A stretch of DNA of 27,238 bases from a virus. This document shows, piece by piece, positions 12,823 to 19,988 of this stretch (its first letter is position 1; each line of letters opens with the position of its first letter). Location of the stretch: IMG/VR virus record IMGVR_UViG_3300037155_000051, positions 1 through 27,238 of that record. One strand, given 5' to 3'. The notes beneath the pieces are model-generated. The model saw only the letters and a program-made list of their open reading frames with translations. It did not search any database and had not been told where the DNA came from. Position numbers and translations under genes: made by a program.

Positions 12823-13332
12823 AATGCGAACGCGAGCCCGGGAGCCGTGGGCACGGTCGAGCCGCAGAATTTTTCGGCGCACATCGAGCCGCAGTCATGT
12901 CTCGATCTCGGCATGACCGTCGCATGGTCAACGATTGCGTGGTGGCTGCAACAGCCCGAAGCGGCGCGGATGGAGATGGTTCGGGCGGACACGGCGATGC
13001 ACTTGGCCGAAGCTTTGATCGTTCTCAAACGATGGCTCGAAGCTGTGAGCGGCGGAAATTCGAAAGAACTTTTCGTCTGGGGGCACGGTGCGACTTTTGA
13101 CATCTCACTTCTCGAAGACGCATATCGCCGCTGCAAGCTGCCGGTGCCGTGGCACTATCGCAACGTCCGCGATCTCCGCACGCTGCGCGCTCTCGCGCCG
13201 CCTGATCTAGTGCTGACCGCGCCGTCCGCCGAAGGCAACCTGCACGTCGCCGTCGATGACGCGATCATGCAAGCCGCGTGGATCACGCAATGCACGGCGG
13301 CGCTGCGCAGCGGGCAATCGCCAGTTAACTAA
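12823..13332 (+). pseudogene. 3' fragment of DnaQ-like exonuclease
   Basis: These 169 codons plus stop hold the rest of the exonuclease: WGHGATFDISLLEDAY (Exo II, with its Asp) and HVAVDDAIMQAAW (Exo III, with its His and Asp), separated by helices. The D9/E11 motif lies on the other side of the transposon, so this part alone should be inactive. An ATG at 12793 in the transposon end could start a 179-residue version with PDKHGAF before the native sequence. The ancestral enzyme probably degraded single-stranded ends during phage replication or recombination. Confidence 0.85.
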
Positions 13333-13343
13333 AAATTAACCGT

Positions 13344-13386
13344 CGCCGTCGAATTGGCTTGCACAGTTCGACGGCGATGCTATGTT
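13344..13386 (+). promoter_or_regulatory. Promoter with perfect 10-bp operator dyad
   Basis: TTGCAC (13359-13364), a 16-base spacer and TATGTT (13381-13386) form a good sigma70-type promoter. A perfect inverted repeat, CGCCGTCGAA (13344-13353) and TTCGACGGCG (13367-13376), overlaps the -35 and spacer, as expected for a repressor site. It drives the mini-ORF and terminator cassette downstream. Confidence 0.6.
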
Positions 13387-13418
13387 CGGGGCGTCGAGAA
13401 AAACCAATGGAGTTTCCA

Positions 13419-13466
13419 ATGTCTATCACCCAAGCGCGGCTCGAACTTCGCCCCTACGGTGTGTAA
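13419..13466 (+). CDS. Possible 15-aa leader peptide
   Basis: A mini-ORF encodes MSITQARLELRPYGV, with GGAG seven bases before its ATG. It starts about 30 bases after the expected transcription start and ends nine bases before a perfect terminator stem. This promoter, leader ORF and terminator order is that of attenuators or of a short stand-alone transcript. No run of one amino acid is present, so no controlling tRNA is indicated. Confidence 0.45.
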   Translation: MSITQARLELRPYGV

Positions 13467-13474
13467 CAGAGGAT

Positions 13475-13500
13475 GCGCCCGGGGCAACCCGGGCGCTTTT
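13475..13500 (+). terminator. Rho-independent terminator
   Basis: GCGCCCGGG (13475-13483), a GCAA loop, CCCGGGCGC (13488-13496) and TTTT (13497-13500) form a perfect 9-bp stem with T-run. It lies five bases before the next ATG, so readthrough is needed to express that gene from the promoter at 13359. Confidence 0.85.
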
Positions 13501-13504
13501 CATC

Positions 13505-13660
13505 ATGGACGCCCTAGCGATTTTCGAAGACGCCCTGCTCGAGATCGCCCGCATGGTGCGGGACGCCGAGAGGGCTGCCGTCGAAAAAATTCAGGCCCGC
13601 AACACCGGGCATATTGGAGATGACTTCTATGAACACGCAACTTCAAACTCCGCCGCTTAA
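13505..13660 (+). CDS. Small helical protein, 51 aa
   Basis: The product (MDALAIFEDALLEIARMVRD...) is an acidic, helix-forming sequence. No ribosome-binding site precedes its ATG; the terminator's T-run lies there instead. Its end overlaps the next gene. A longer version starting at 13382 would pass through the terminator. Its expression may therefore be conditional. Confidence 0.45.
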   Translation: MDALAIFEDALLEIARMVRDAERAAVEKIQARNTGHIGDDFYEHATSNSAA

Positions 13661-13958
13661 ACTGCGGTACATGGACATCAAAGACCCTGCCGAAGAGATC
13701 GTGCAGGCGCATGAAGACATCATCGACCGCACCCGTGAGATCGCGGCAGCTTTCGTCCGCCGCAGCGAGTGCGTGGGCTTCAAAGGTAAAAAGCGCGACG
13801 AGCTTTCGCTCGAATACTTCATCGGTGCCGCGACCATGCTGCGCGCCTCCGGGCAGCCGGATCACGCCGCCTACGTTGAGCGGCTTTGCGTTCTGCTAAT
13901 TGCCACACGCGGCTACAAGTGGGTAGCCAAGTTCGCAGCGGAGGGTCGGTTCACATGA
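13629..13958 (+). CDS. Hypothetical protein, 109 aa
   Basis: A soluble helical protein starts MNTQLQTPPLKLRYMDIKDP, with a later SLEYFIGAATML segment and a conserved-looking core. GGAG lies nine bases before the ATG at 13629. It resembles unnamed phage proteins that occur near recombination genes, but I recognise no domain. Its stop overlaps the next ATG. Confidence 0.7.
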   Translation: MNTQLQTPPLKLRYMDIKDPAEEIVQAHEDIIDRTREIAAAFVRRSECVGFKGKKRDELSLEYFIGAATMLRASGQPDHAAYVERLCVLLIATRGYKWVAKFAAEGRFT

Positions 13959-14296
13959 CCACAGTTTGCAAACTTGACCATAGCGACCCGGATGTGATCC
14001 CGGCAGTTTTGTGCCGGGTGTGCAATCCGCCGCTCAAGCCGATTGAAGATCGGCTGACCAAGCCGACCGAACCCGTTCTCAACGTGAACCCGGAAGCTGT
14101 CAAGACGAACATGCGCAAGCGTCGGCGGCGGCTGCGCGCCGAAGTGCGCGAGCTTTCCGACGAGCTTGAGAAGTTCAAGCTCGCTCGCGTCGGCAAAGAC
14201 ATGATCGACCAAGCCGAGCGTCGATGGCGGCTCGCCTATCAGGAACTTGCGGCGCTCAACGACAAGCTCGATGACCAAGAGGATGTCGCAGCATGA
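13955..14296 (+). CDS. Coiled-coil zinc-motif protein, 113 aa
   Basis: The N-terminus holds a possible metal site (TVCKLDHSD and CRVCNPP). Residues about 50-105 form a long charged helix (MRKRRRRLRAEVRELSDELE and ERRWRLAYQELAALNDKLDD), a probable coiled coil. The ATG overlaps the preceding stop as ATGA and has GGAGGG upstream. It may bind a partner or DNA; nothing identifies which. Confidence 0.68.
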   Translation: MTTVCKLDHSDPDVIPAVLCRVCNPPLKPIEDRLTKPTEPVLNVNPEAVKTNMRKRRRRLRAEVRELSDELEKFKLARVGKDMIDQAERRWRLAYQELAALNDKLDDQEDVAA

Positions 14297-14475
14297 CAGC
14301 CCGAAGCCGCGCTTTCATTCCGGCGATTGCTCGGCATCTGACCCGCCGCGAGCGCGTGCAATTCTTTTTGCTCGGGCTCGGCACCATCTTCGAGGGGCTT
14401 GTAATGACCCTCTCGCTCGGGTATCTTACCGTCGAGACAAGGGCGTGGCTCTTGTTCACAGTGTTTGAGGATTGA
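14293..14475 (+). CDS. Small membrane protein, 60 aa
   Basis: A basic N-terminal stretch (TARSRAFIPAIARHLTRRER) is followed by a hydrophobic segment (about residues 22-45), suggesting an inner-membrane protein with cytoplasmic N-terminus. Its ATG overlaps the previous stop as ATGA. Function unknown. Confidence 0.65.
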   Translation: MTARSRAFIPAIARHLTRRERVQFFLLGLGTIFEGLVMTLSLGYLTVETRAWLLFTVFED

Positions 14476-14476
14476 C

Positions 14477-14584
14477 ATGCGCAGACTTATTCGGATAGCA
14501 TTGATCCTCTACATAGTGCAGGCGGGCGCGGGCGTGGTGGCCGGAGTTCTCTTTGCGCTCCACATAACCGGAGTTATCCCATGA
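14477..14584 (+). CDS. Single-pass membrane peptide, 35 aa
   Basis: The peptide MRRLIRIALILYIVQAGAGV plus a short end is basic at the N-terminus then hydrophobic for nearly its whole length. GAGG lies seven bases before its ATG. It is tied to the next gene by an ATGA overlap, which supports a real gene despite its length. Function unknown. Confidence 0.6.
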   Translation: MRRLIRIALILYIVQAGAGVVAGVLFALHITGVIP

Positions 14585-14727
14585 TGTGCCGTCCAGACGC
14601 CGACGATCTCCCGCACACTGAGTGGGAGTGCGAAGAGCGCCACGCTATCAATTCCTGCCTCGATGCGGAGTGCCAGTATTGCGGCGGCGGCGCGGAGATC
14701 GAGCCCCAAGAGGAAGGCGATGTCTGA
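14581..14727 (+). CDS. Cys-rich acidic protein, 48 aa
   Basis: The product has five cysteines (MCRPD, WECEER, NSCLDAECQYCGG) in a probable zinc-binding pattern and is otherwise acidic. The ATGATG start overlaps the previous stop, and a further ATG overlap joins it to the next gene. Likely metal-binding; role unknown. Confidence 0.62.
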   Translation: MMCRPDADDLPHTEWECEERHAINSCLDAECQYCGGGAEIEPQEEGDV

Positions 14728-14905
14728 CACGCAATACGAAAAACGAGACGCCGCGTTCGACGACTACTTTCAACGCAATCGAGCGACTGCCGATATTCAC
14801 GCCGCGTTCAACGCGGGATGGGAAGCCCGCAAGCGCGCCGAGTACGACATGATGATTGAGCGTGTTGCCGATCACGTTCACGAAGCGCGGGAGAAGCGGC
14901 GATGA
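14720..14905 (+). CDS. Small helical protein, 61 aa
   Basis: The sequence (MSDTQYEKRDAAFDDYFQRN...AFNAGWEARKRAEYD) is highly charged and helix-forming. The FNAGWEAR pattern occurs in many unnamed phage proteins. AGGAAGG lies just upstream of the ATG at 14720. No function known. Confidence 0.7.
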   Translation: MSDTQYEKRDAAFDDYFQRNRATADIHAAFNAGWEARKRAEYDMMIERVADHVHEAREKRR

Positions 14906-15108
14906 CAATCAAGCGTGAAGTTCGAGCGGCGCTCGAAAGTGCCCAGACAGTTGACTTGCCGCAGCATCGAAAGACGCCGCACAAGTTCGGGCTCGTCCGA
15001 TCACTCGTTCTCGCCGTTGTACGGGAATTGCCGGACATGATGACGATGGCCGAACTGCGCGACGAACTTGAGATCAGCAACGTACAGGATCGAGGCGACA
15101 ATGACTGA
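14902..15108 (+). CDS. Hypothetical protein, 68 aa
   Basis: A helical basic protein (MTIKREVRAALESAQTVDLP...) whose end (MAELRDELEISN) is acidic. ATGA overlaps the preceding stop. No motif recognised. Confidence 0.65.
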   Translation: MTIKREVRAALESAQTVDLPQHRKTPHKFGLVRSLVLAVVRELPDMMTMAELRDELEISNVQDRGDND

Positions 15109-15391
15109 TACCCGCAACCCGACCGAAGAGGCAATCGTCGCCCGGATCAAAGACCCGTGGTCGCCACCTGCCGGGCGGACAATCGGCACAGCCGGGCCGC
15201 TCAAGATCGAGGGGCTTGCCGAGATGGCGCAACTACTCCCCGACAGTCGGTGGTATGCGTTCCCGGTTCACGTTCGCAAGACCGCGAACGGCACCGCCGA
15301 AGTGTGGGTCGATGGTCGGCTCCGCCCGTCCGATGACATGCCGGAGCCCGAAGGCATCAAGGTTCCTGTGATGGAGATCAAAAAGCCCTGA
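15101..15391 (+). CDS. Hypothetical protein, 96 aa
   Basis: The protein starts MTDTRNPTEEAIVARIKD and later has a beta-rich segment (WYAFPVHVRKTANGTAEVWV). GAGG lies upstream of the ATG, which overlaps the previous gene. It ends a run of seven tightly packed genes before a 121-bp gap. Function unknown. Confidence 0.68.
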   Translation: MTDTRNPTEEAIVARIKDPWSPPAGRTIGTAGPLKIEGLAEMAQLLPDSRWYAFPVHVRKTANGTAEVWVDGRLRPSDDMPEPEGIKVPVMEIKKP

Positions 15392-15460
15392 GTTACCCTG
15401 CCGTGCAAGAGGGCGCGGCGCGTGCAGCGGGCGGTCATGCTAACAACACCCGCCAGTGTT

Positions 15461-15488
15461 CCCCGGGGGCGGCTCCATCCCCCGGGGG
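15461..15488. repeat. G+C-rich hairpin before a gene
   Basis: CCCCGGGGG (15461-15469) and CCCCCGGGGG (15479-15488) can pair over nine bases with a 9-nt loop, and each arm is itself nearly palindromic. It lies 25 bases before the next ATG and has no T-run, so it may shape translation or slow transcription rather than end it. Confidence 0.5.
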
Positions 15489-15512
15489 CACAACTCAACA
15501 GAGGATAGGACG

Positions 15513-16088
15513 ATGACGCACAAGATCGAGATCAAGCCCGACCGCCGCAAGAGCGAGTACAGCACTGGCTTGCTGTATAATGGTGCGCGCGAGATTTTTG
15601 TTGACGGCGAGTTGTGGGGCCGGGTCTACCCGAGCTATCACGGCTGCCACGGGCAGACGCATGTGCTGCATCAACTCGACCCTATCGAAGACAACATTGA
15701 TCGGTGCTACCGGATTGGCATCGGACCAAAAGGCCGCACCGAGATAAAGGAATGGTCTGACAAACACTATCTCCAAAATCTCGAACGTGATGTTCTCCCT
15801 GAGAGCCTTCCATGTCGGATCGAGAAGATGGTGAGAAAAGCAATTAAGGATGGCCATCTTCGGTCGCCCACAGTGATTGCGCAAGAGCGCAAGGAAGCGA
15901 ACGCTCGGCTGCACGCCGCCGAGGCGCACGAAGCGGAAGTGAAGCAATGCAAGCTCGACAAGCGTGCCAATGAAGCTCTCGATGCAATCTATCTAGCGGC
16001 GGGTGGCATCACGATGACGACAAAGAAATATATCGCCGCGCGCTCCGAATTGCTTGCAGCGATGAAGTGGGCGGTGGACAATGCGTGA
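15513..16088 (+). CDS. Hypothetical protein, 191 aa
   Basis: A two-part protein: residues about 1-75 are mixed strand and helix (YNGAREIFVDGELWGRVY), and residues about 115-191 are charged and helical (AQERKEANARLHAAEAHEAE), with a weak coiled coil. The ATG at 15513 has AGGATAGGA upstream. It opens the next block after the gap. No homologue recognised. Confidence 0.72.
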   Translation: MTHKIEIKPDRRKSEYSTGLLYNGAREIFVDGELWGRVYPSYHGCHGQTHVLHQLDPIEDNIDRCYRIGIGPKGRTEIKEWSDKHYLQNLERDVLPESLPCRIEKMVRKAIKDGHLRSPTVIAQERKEANARLHAAEAHEAEVKQCKLDKRANEALDAIYLAAGGITMTTKKYIAARSELLAAMKWAVDNA

Positions 16089-16524
16089 CACGCATGACGA
16101 GTTAGGGCTCACCCGAGAAGACTACGCCGAGCAAGCGCAGCGGCGGCGGGCGCTTGAGTTTCGAAATAACATGGGCCGCGTAGCTGAAAACAGAAAGGAT
16201 GCTCGCATGAAAAAAGTTCTGACTATCGGTGCCTTCATCGTAATTCTCATTGCGGGGGTGCTTGTTCTACTCGCCTCCGCTCGCGCCGATGTCGCTATCC
16301 ACACGCCAACCGGCGACTACACCATCGAAACCTTCGCTCCGTTTGGTCCGGCGAAAATCATCCATACTTCGCCAATGTCGGACGAAGCCGTCAAGCACGA
16401 CGAGCAATGGATGCGCGAGTGCAAGCCATCATTCTACATGACAGAGTTCGGTGTCATGCACTACGACTTCTCGAAGAGCCCAAGGGGTTGCGAGTTCGGA
16501 TACCTGCCCGGCGAAGTTCGGTGA
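16081..16524 (+). CDS. Membrane-anchored or secreted protein, 147 aa
   Basis: Residues 1-42 are charged and helical, 43-70 form a transmembrane or signal-like segment (MKKVLTIGAFIVILIAGVLV), and the rest is a soluble domain with two cysteines (RECKPS, RGCEFG). The ATG at 16081 overlaps the preceding stop. A second in-frame ATG at 16207 begins right at the signal segment and has AAGGA upstream, so a shorter secreted form may be made. The C-terminal domain is probably periplasmic. Confidence 0.68.
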   Translation: MRDTHDELGLTREDYAEQAQRRRALEFRNNMGRVAENRKDARMKKVLTIGAFIVILIAGVLVLLASARADVAIHTPTGDYTIETFAPFGPAKIIHTSPMSDEAVKHDEQWMRECKPSFYMTEFGVMHYDFSKSPRGCEFGYLPGEVR

Positions 16525-16527
16525 TCC

Positions 16528-16785
16528 GTGCCGAGGGGGCTTTATCCACGAACCCATGCGAGGCGCGTCGGCATAGGCGCACCGAAAGAATTGCGGGCTG
16601 CGCTCATTCAATCCGTGATCGACGGCGACATGGTGAAGTACGAAGTCACTGTGAAGGCGCTTCGCGAATGGCTCGCTCAAAACACCGAGGAAAAACATGA
16701 CAAGCGAAAAATTTCATTTCGGGCCGACCGACGATCAGTTGCGCGAGCGCGAACTGATCCGCCAGATCGAGATGCTCAAGCGTGA
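16528..16785 (+). CDS. Hypothetical protein, GTG start, 85 aa
   Basis: The frame has a plausible folded part (RVGIGAPKELRAALIQSVID, then EVTVKALREWLAQN). The GTG at 16528 has only a weak upstream site. Its last 30 codons overlap the next gene and are unusually Arg-rich, so the true end may differ in related phages. Function unknown. Confidence 0.5.
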   Translation: MPRGLYPRTHARRVGIGAPKELRAALIQSVIDGDMVKYEVTVKALREWLAQNTEEKHDKRKISFRADRRSVARARTDPPDRDAQA

Positions 16786-16918
16786 GTTTTACGAAGCGTC
16801 TCGCCCGTTCATCGAAGAGCTTGCGCTGATCCGCGCTCGACAACCGCTGCCGCCGCTCATACTTCAACTCACCGAAGAGCAAATCGCAGAAGTCAAAAAG
16901 AGGATACCGTGTGACTAA
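16697..16918 (+). CDS. Small helical protein, 73 aa
   Basis: A highly charged helical protein (MTSEKFHFGPTDDQLREREL, then a Pro/Leu-rich break, then LTEEQIAEVKKRI). GAGG lies six bases before the ATG. It overlaps the endonuclease-like gene by eight bases. Confidence 0.65.
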   Translation: MTSEKFHFGPTDDQLRERELIRQIEMLKREFYEASRPFIEELALIRARQPLPPLILQLTEEQIAEVKKRIPCD

Positions 16919-17357
16919 GTGGCCCGGCAACGAGAAGTGGCGGCTGTACGATAGTCGGCGCACACCCCGCCCGCCCGAGTTCGGCGTGTGGCGCAATGTG
17001 GTTCAACGCTGTACTAATTCTAAAAATCATGGCTTCCATAATTACGGCGGGCGCGGCATCACTGTCTGCAAACGCTGGCGGGTCTTGAAAAACTTCCTTG
17101 CAGATATGGGGGCTAGACCCTCGCCACAGCATACGCTCGAACGAAAGAAAAATCATCGAGGCTACAGCAAATCGAATTGCAAGTGGGCTACTCGTCGGGA
17201 GCAAGCTTACAACCGACGCTCTAATCGAGTGGTTACGTTTCGAGGAAAAACTCAGTGCTTGACCGCGTGGGCGCGCGGGGCGGGTATCAATCCAAATACC
17301 TTCTATTACCGCATAATGCGGCAAGGATGGACAATCGAAAGGGCGTTGGCGACATGA
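16911..17357 (+). CDS. Phage HNH/AP2-type endonuclease-like protein
   Basis: The 148-aa protein matches a widespread free-standing phage family: RCTNSKNHGFHNYGGRGITV, then W..FLADMG, RPSPQHTLERKKNHRGYSK, NCKWATRREQAYNRRSNR, with a helical DNA-binding end (NPNTFYYRIMRQGWTIERAL). Members are often annotated as HNH or AP2-domain homing endonucleases. It starts with GTG. It sits in a row of unrelated small genes, which fits a mobile 'moron' gene. I cannot assign a cleavage site. Confidence 0.72.
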   Translation: MTKWPGNEKWRLYDSRRTPRPPEFGVWRNVVQRCTNSKNHGFHNYGGRGITVCKRWRVLKNFLADMGARPSPQHTLERKKNHRGYSKSNCKWATRREQAYNRRSNRVVTFRGKTQCLTAWARGAGINPNTFYYRIMRQGWTIERALAT

Positions 17358-17779
17358 CGATCACCATAGATGACATGCGAAGAGTTTTGCGAGGGGAACC
17401 GAAGGCCGAGATGGCTATTTTCTGGATGGCATACGCATGGCACTCCGGCAAAGGCTCCGATCTCTATCGCGTGCTATGCGAGAGCCCGTACATTCCGCCC
17501 GAGCGTTTCCGCTTCGATCAAGACCCTGACATCGTGCGCCTCTTCGGACGACTTGAATGGCGGTTTCAGCCGGAGATCGAAGCCGCCTATCAGCCGGTGA
17601 AGATCGACGATGTGGAAGATGGCGACATCCTGATCGCGGGCAAGACTTTCCTGTGCATACAGAACCGATGGCCGTGCCGCGTCTTCACTGAAAACAGGTG
17701 GAAGTGCGTGGCGTGCAAGGATGGCGCACACCGGCTGCGCGCCGATGATGCTGGCTTTGTGATCGGTTTTCGGCGTTGA
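17354..17779 (+). CDS. Hypothetical protein, 141 aa
   Basis: Starting at an ATG that overlaps the endonuclease stop, the protein (MTITIDDMRRVLRGEPKAEM...) has a mixed helix and strand composition and two clusters with Cys (LCIQNRWPCR, WKCVACKDG), the latter possibly a metal site. No known domain. It ends the block; a promoter-like element follows. Confidence 0.7.
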   Translation: MTITIDDMRRVLRGEPKAEMAIFWMAYAWHSGKGSDLYRVLCESPYIPPERFRFDQDPDIVRLFGRLEWRFQPEIEAAYQPVKIDDVEDGDILIAGKTFLCIQNRWPCRVFTENRWKCVACKDGAHRLRADDAGFVIGFRR

Positions 17780-17783
17780 TTTA

Positions 17784-17819
17784 TTGCCGGTTGCGCTCGA
17801 ACACTTTTGTCGCTAAAAG
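17784..17819 (+). promoter_or_regulatory. TGCCGGTTG promoter-like element 1
   Basis: TTGCCGGTTGCG (17784-17795) begins five bases after a stop codon. TTGCGC (17791-17796), a 17-base spacer and TAAAAG (17814-17819) fit a sigma70-type promoter. Related elements occur at 20192 and 23184. Confidence 0.5.
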
Positions 17820-17857
17820 CGTGGGGAACACGATGACCTGAGTGAGCGGGGGAGCCC

Positions 17858-18055
17858 ATGCCCATACGAAAAGTCAAAGGCGGTTACAAGTGGGGAGGCC
17901 ACGGGAAGGTCTACTCGAACCGCGCCGGGGCTGCGCGCCAAGCTGCGGCAGCTTACGCGAACGGCTATAAAGGTGACGCCGCGAAGACTGCGAGCGACCG
18001 CCATAGTGCCAAGCATGTGCTAGGCCAGAACGACAGCACCTACCACAACAAATAA
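17858..18055 (+). CDS. Small conserved phage protein, 65 aa
   Basis: The product (MPIRKVKGGYKWGGHGKVYS...) belongs to a recurrent family of short phage proteins with the pattern RKVKGGYKWG...GKVY followed by an Ala-rich helix. Function is not known. A strong GGGGGAG lies upstream. It opens the block that contains the leader-bearing proteins. Confidence 0.78.
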   Translation: MPIRKVKGGYKWGGHGKVYSNRAGAARQAAAAYANGYKGDAAKTASDRHSAKHVLGQNDSTYHNK

Positions 18056-18062
18056 TTAACCA

Positions 18063-18092
18063 CTCGGGCGGGTTCCCTTTGCGGAGCCCGAG
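18063..18092. repeat. Hairpin between genes
   Basis: CTCGGGC (18063-18069) and GCCCGAG (18086-18092) form a perfect 7-bp stem with a 16-nt loop. No T-run follows. Confidence 0.4.
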
Positions 18093-18126
18093 CGAGCGGA
18101 CTACATTCTCGGGATAGGAGCCCACA

Positions 18127-18618
18127 ATGGCAAAAGATCAACTCGGACACGGCAGCGACACACGCGGCGGGCCAACTACACCCCCGGGTCGCGTGGTAGG
18201 ATCATCGGCAGTTCGCGGCCAGCCTGATATTCCGGCCCATCAAAGCGGCATTGAGGCGACGACCGCTCCGATGCAGCGTCGGCAGTTTGAGGCCATCGCG
18301 GGCGCGATCAACGAGACGAATGTACCCGGCGTGGTTAAGGGCGCTCTCGCGCAGCATTTTGCCAATGCGCTGCGCGGCTCAAATCAAAACTTCAACGCGG
18401 AGAAATTCCGCACTGCCGCGACAACCGGCGACATGGGCCGCACGAAAACTGCGCCCGCCAGCATGACGCGCTCGCACTATGAGACCGTCGCGCACGCGGT
18501 TCACGATTTCAGCGCGTCACATCCCGAAGCGAAGGGTCTTGCCGAGAGTTTCGCCAGTTCGCTCGGCAGGCGCAATCCGAACTTCAACGCGAGTAAGTTT
18601 ATCAGCAAGGCGAAGTGA
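18127..18618 (+). CDS. KDQLGHGS-leader protein with duplicated domain, 163 aa
   Basis: The leader MAKDQLGHGSDTRGGP is followed by a linker with IPAHQSGIEA and two tandem copies of one domain, about residues 49-98 and 112-162. Each copy has (R/S)xx(F/Y)Exx(A)..., then FA(N/S)(A/S)LR, then NxNFNA(E/S)KF; the pattern NPxFxxxxFxxA is widespread in small phage and plasmid proteins. The copies differ enough to be an old duplication. This is the first of six leader-bearing genes. Function unknown; the duplicated domain is probably structural or DNA-linked, by inference. Confidence 0.82.
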   Translation: MAKDQLGHGSDTRGGPTTPPGRVVGSSAVRGQPDIPAHQSGIEATTAPMQRRQFEAIAGAINETNVPGVVKGALAQHFANALRGSNQNFNAEKFRTAATTGDMGRTKTAPASMTRSHYETVAHAVHDFSASHPEAKGLAESFASSLGRRNPNFNASKFISKAK

Positions 18619-18620
18619 CG

Positions 18621-18845
18621 ATGAAAGATGCTCTCGGGCATGGTAGCGACAATCGCGGTGGCAGCAATCCAGGCGCACCGACTGGCCGTGGCGTTCATGG
18701 TCGCTACTTGATCCAAAAGCTCAACACGAAACTCGCTGGCAATCCGTGGCAAGTGACGAAGCGCGTCGGCAATCGTGCCGTTGCCGAGCGAACCGCCGAA
18801 CGGATGCGGATCGACAACGCAGACACACTTTTCAGGGTGAAGTGA
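18621..18845 (+). CDS. KDALGHGS-leader protein, 74 aa
   Basis: The product starts MKDALGHGSDNRGGSNPGAP and continues with a short basic domain (RYLIQKLNTKLAGNPWQVTK, then an Ala/Glu/Arg helix). AAGGCGAAG precedes the ATG. It lies two bases after the previous stop. The leader is shared with its neighbours; the body is not. Confidence 0.78.
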   Translation: MKDALGHGSDNRGGSNPGAPTGRGVHGRYLIQKLNTKLAGNPWQVTKRVGNRAVAERTAERMRIDNADTLFRVK

Positions 18846-18846
18846 C

Positions 18847-19203
18847 ATGGCAAAAGACGCACTCGGACACGGCAGCGACCCACAGGGCTTAGGCAATGGC
18901 CCGGACCCCCGTGGACTTCGCTCGGGTATCAAGATCATGGGCGGCGCGCAGTTCTCAGGTAAAAAGCTCAGCGGCTATTCGCCGTCGAGCGGCGGTGCGG
19001 CGCTTGTCAACAATATCCGGGGCGGCAGGCCGGTCAATACACACCCGTCAATGACCAATTCATCGGGTCACGCATGGGGTTCGCTTGCGGCTCTTGCCGA
19101 CTTCAAACGTGAACATGACGGACCACGCGATCATGCCGCCGAGCAACGCGGCTTCAACAGCGGCGCACGCGAGATCGCGCGCCTGCGGCGACAGGGGAAG
19201 TGA
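18847..19203 (+). CDS. KDALGHGS-leader protein, 118 aa
   Basis: The leader MAKDALGHGSDPQGLGNGPD is followed by a Gly/Ser-rich basic body with a partial internal echo (DPQGLGNGPDPRGLRSG) and a VNTHPSM segment that recurs as LHPSMTD in the protein at 19551. The C-terminus is basic (REIARLRRQGK). It is adjacent to both neighbours. Function unknown. Confidence 0.78.
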   Translation: MAKDALGHGSDPQGLGNGPDPRGLRSGIKIMGGAQFSGKKLSGYSPSSGGAALVNNIRGGRPVNTHPSMTNSSGHAWGSLAALADFKREHDGPRDHAAEQRGFNSGAREIARLRRQGK

Positions 19204-19204
19204 C

Positions 19205-19543
19205 ATGGCAAAAGACGCACTTGGCCACGGAAGTGAAAGTCGCGGCGCGGCGGATGCACTCTCGCAGGGTCATCCGAAATCAAGCGTAGTTCCAGTTCAT
19301 CCGGCGTTTCCGGCTGGTACAGTCGGCTATCTCGAACAAAAATATGCTCAAGCGAAGGGCCTAGTTGGTCAGCGTGTCGAAATGCCGGTGCATTACGATG
19401 CGTGGGCTATGGGCAATCGCTATGGGCAAGTAACGAGCGTCGGTCGTGGTGGCAAATTCGTGAATGTGCAGCTTGATAAAACGCCGTCTCAGCGCACGAA
19501 GCTGCACCGTGTTGACTTTGACTACGCAAAAGTTATCAAGTGA
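19205..19543 (+). CDS. KDALGHGS-leader protein, 112 aa
   Basis: After the leader MAKDALGHGSESRGAADA comes a GHPKSSVVPVHPAF segment shared in part with the next two genes, then a small beta-rich domain (YGQVTSVGRGGKFVNVQLD) resembling a barrel. The ATG directly follows the previous stop and shares the same GAAG-TGAC-ATG context as its neighbours. Confidence 0.8.
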   Translation: MAKDALGHGSESRGAADALSQGHPKSSVVPVHPAFPAGTVGYLEQKYAQAKGLVGQRVEMPVHYDAWAMGNRYGQVTSVGRGGKFVNVQLDKTPSQRTKLHRVDFDYAKVIK

Positions 19544-19550
19544 GGATGTC

Positions 19551-19988
19551 ATGGCAAAAGATGCACTCGGCCACGGGAGCGACACACGCGGCTTGAACGC
19601 CCGAACCCCGGACAGCGCGAACGTGCCGCTGCGCGGGCACGCGAACCACTTGAAGTCGAACGACGAACTGCGCGGCATCGTGAAGGATGCGGGCGCGGCA
19701 GCCGAAAACTTCCGCAACACCGGCATGATGGTGCCGGGCACGAACGTCTTGACCGAAAACAAGTACATGGATCAGATGCACGACGCGAACACCGTGCTTG
19801 GCTATCGAGCGCGTGGCGGGCGCGACTTCTCGCAGACCGCAGATGCGTCAGCCGCCCGCACTCTCGGTGGGCATCCGAAGTCGGCTGCGGTCGGGCTGCA
19901 CCCTAGCATGACGGACAAAGCCGAAGCGGCGCACTTCGCTGCAATGGCCGAACGTCAATCCGGCCATCCAGCCAAGTGGAGGCCATAA
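19551..19988 (+). CDS. KDALGHGS-leader protein, 145 aa
   Basis: The leader MAKDALGHGSDTRGLNARTP is followed by a helical body and a C-terminal GGHPKSAAVGLHPSM region shared with sister proteins. GAGG precedes the ATG. Its TAA overlaps the next ATG. Length and body differ from the other members, so only the leader and the GHPKS motif point to common function. Confidence 0.8.
   Translation: MAKDALGHGSDTRGLNARTPDSANVPLRGHANHLKSNDELRGIVKDAGAAAENFRNTGMMVPGTNVLTENKYMDQMHDANTVLGYRARGGRDFSQTADASAARTLGGHPKSAAVGLHPSMTDKAEAAHFAAMAERQSGHPAKWRP

Noticed and set aside
13354-13623. 89-codon plus frame across the terminator
   Set aside because: It crosses a perfect terminator and an Arg-rich, low-quality stretch, with a better mini-ORF in another frame.
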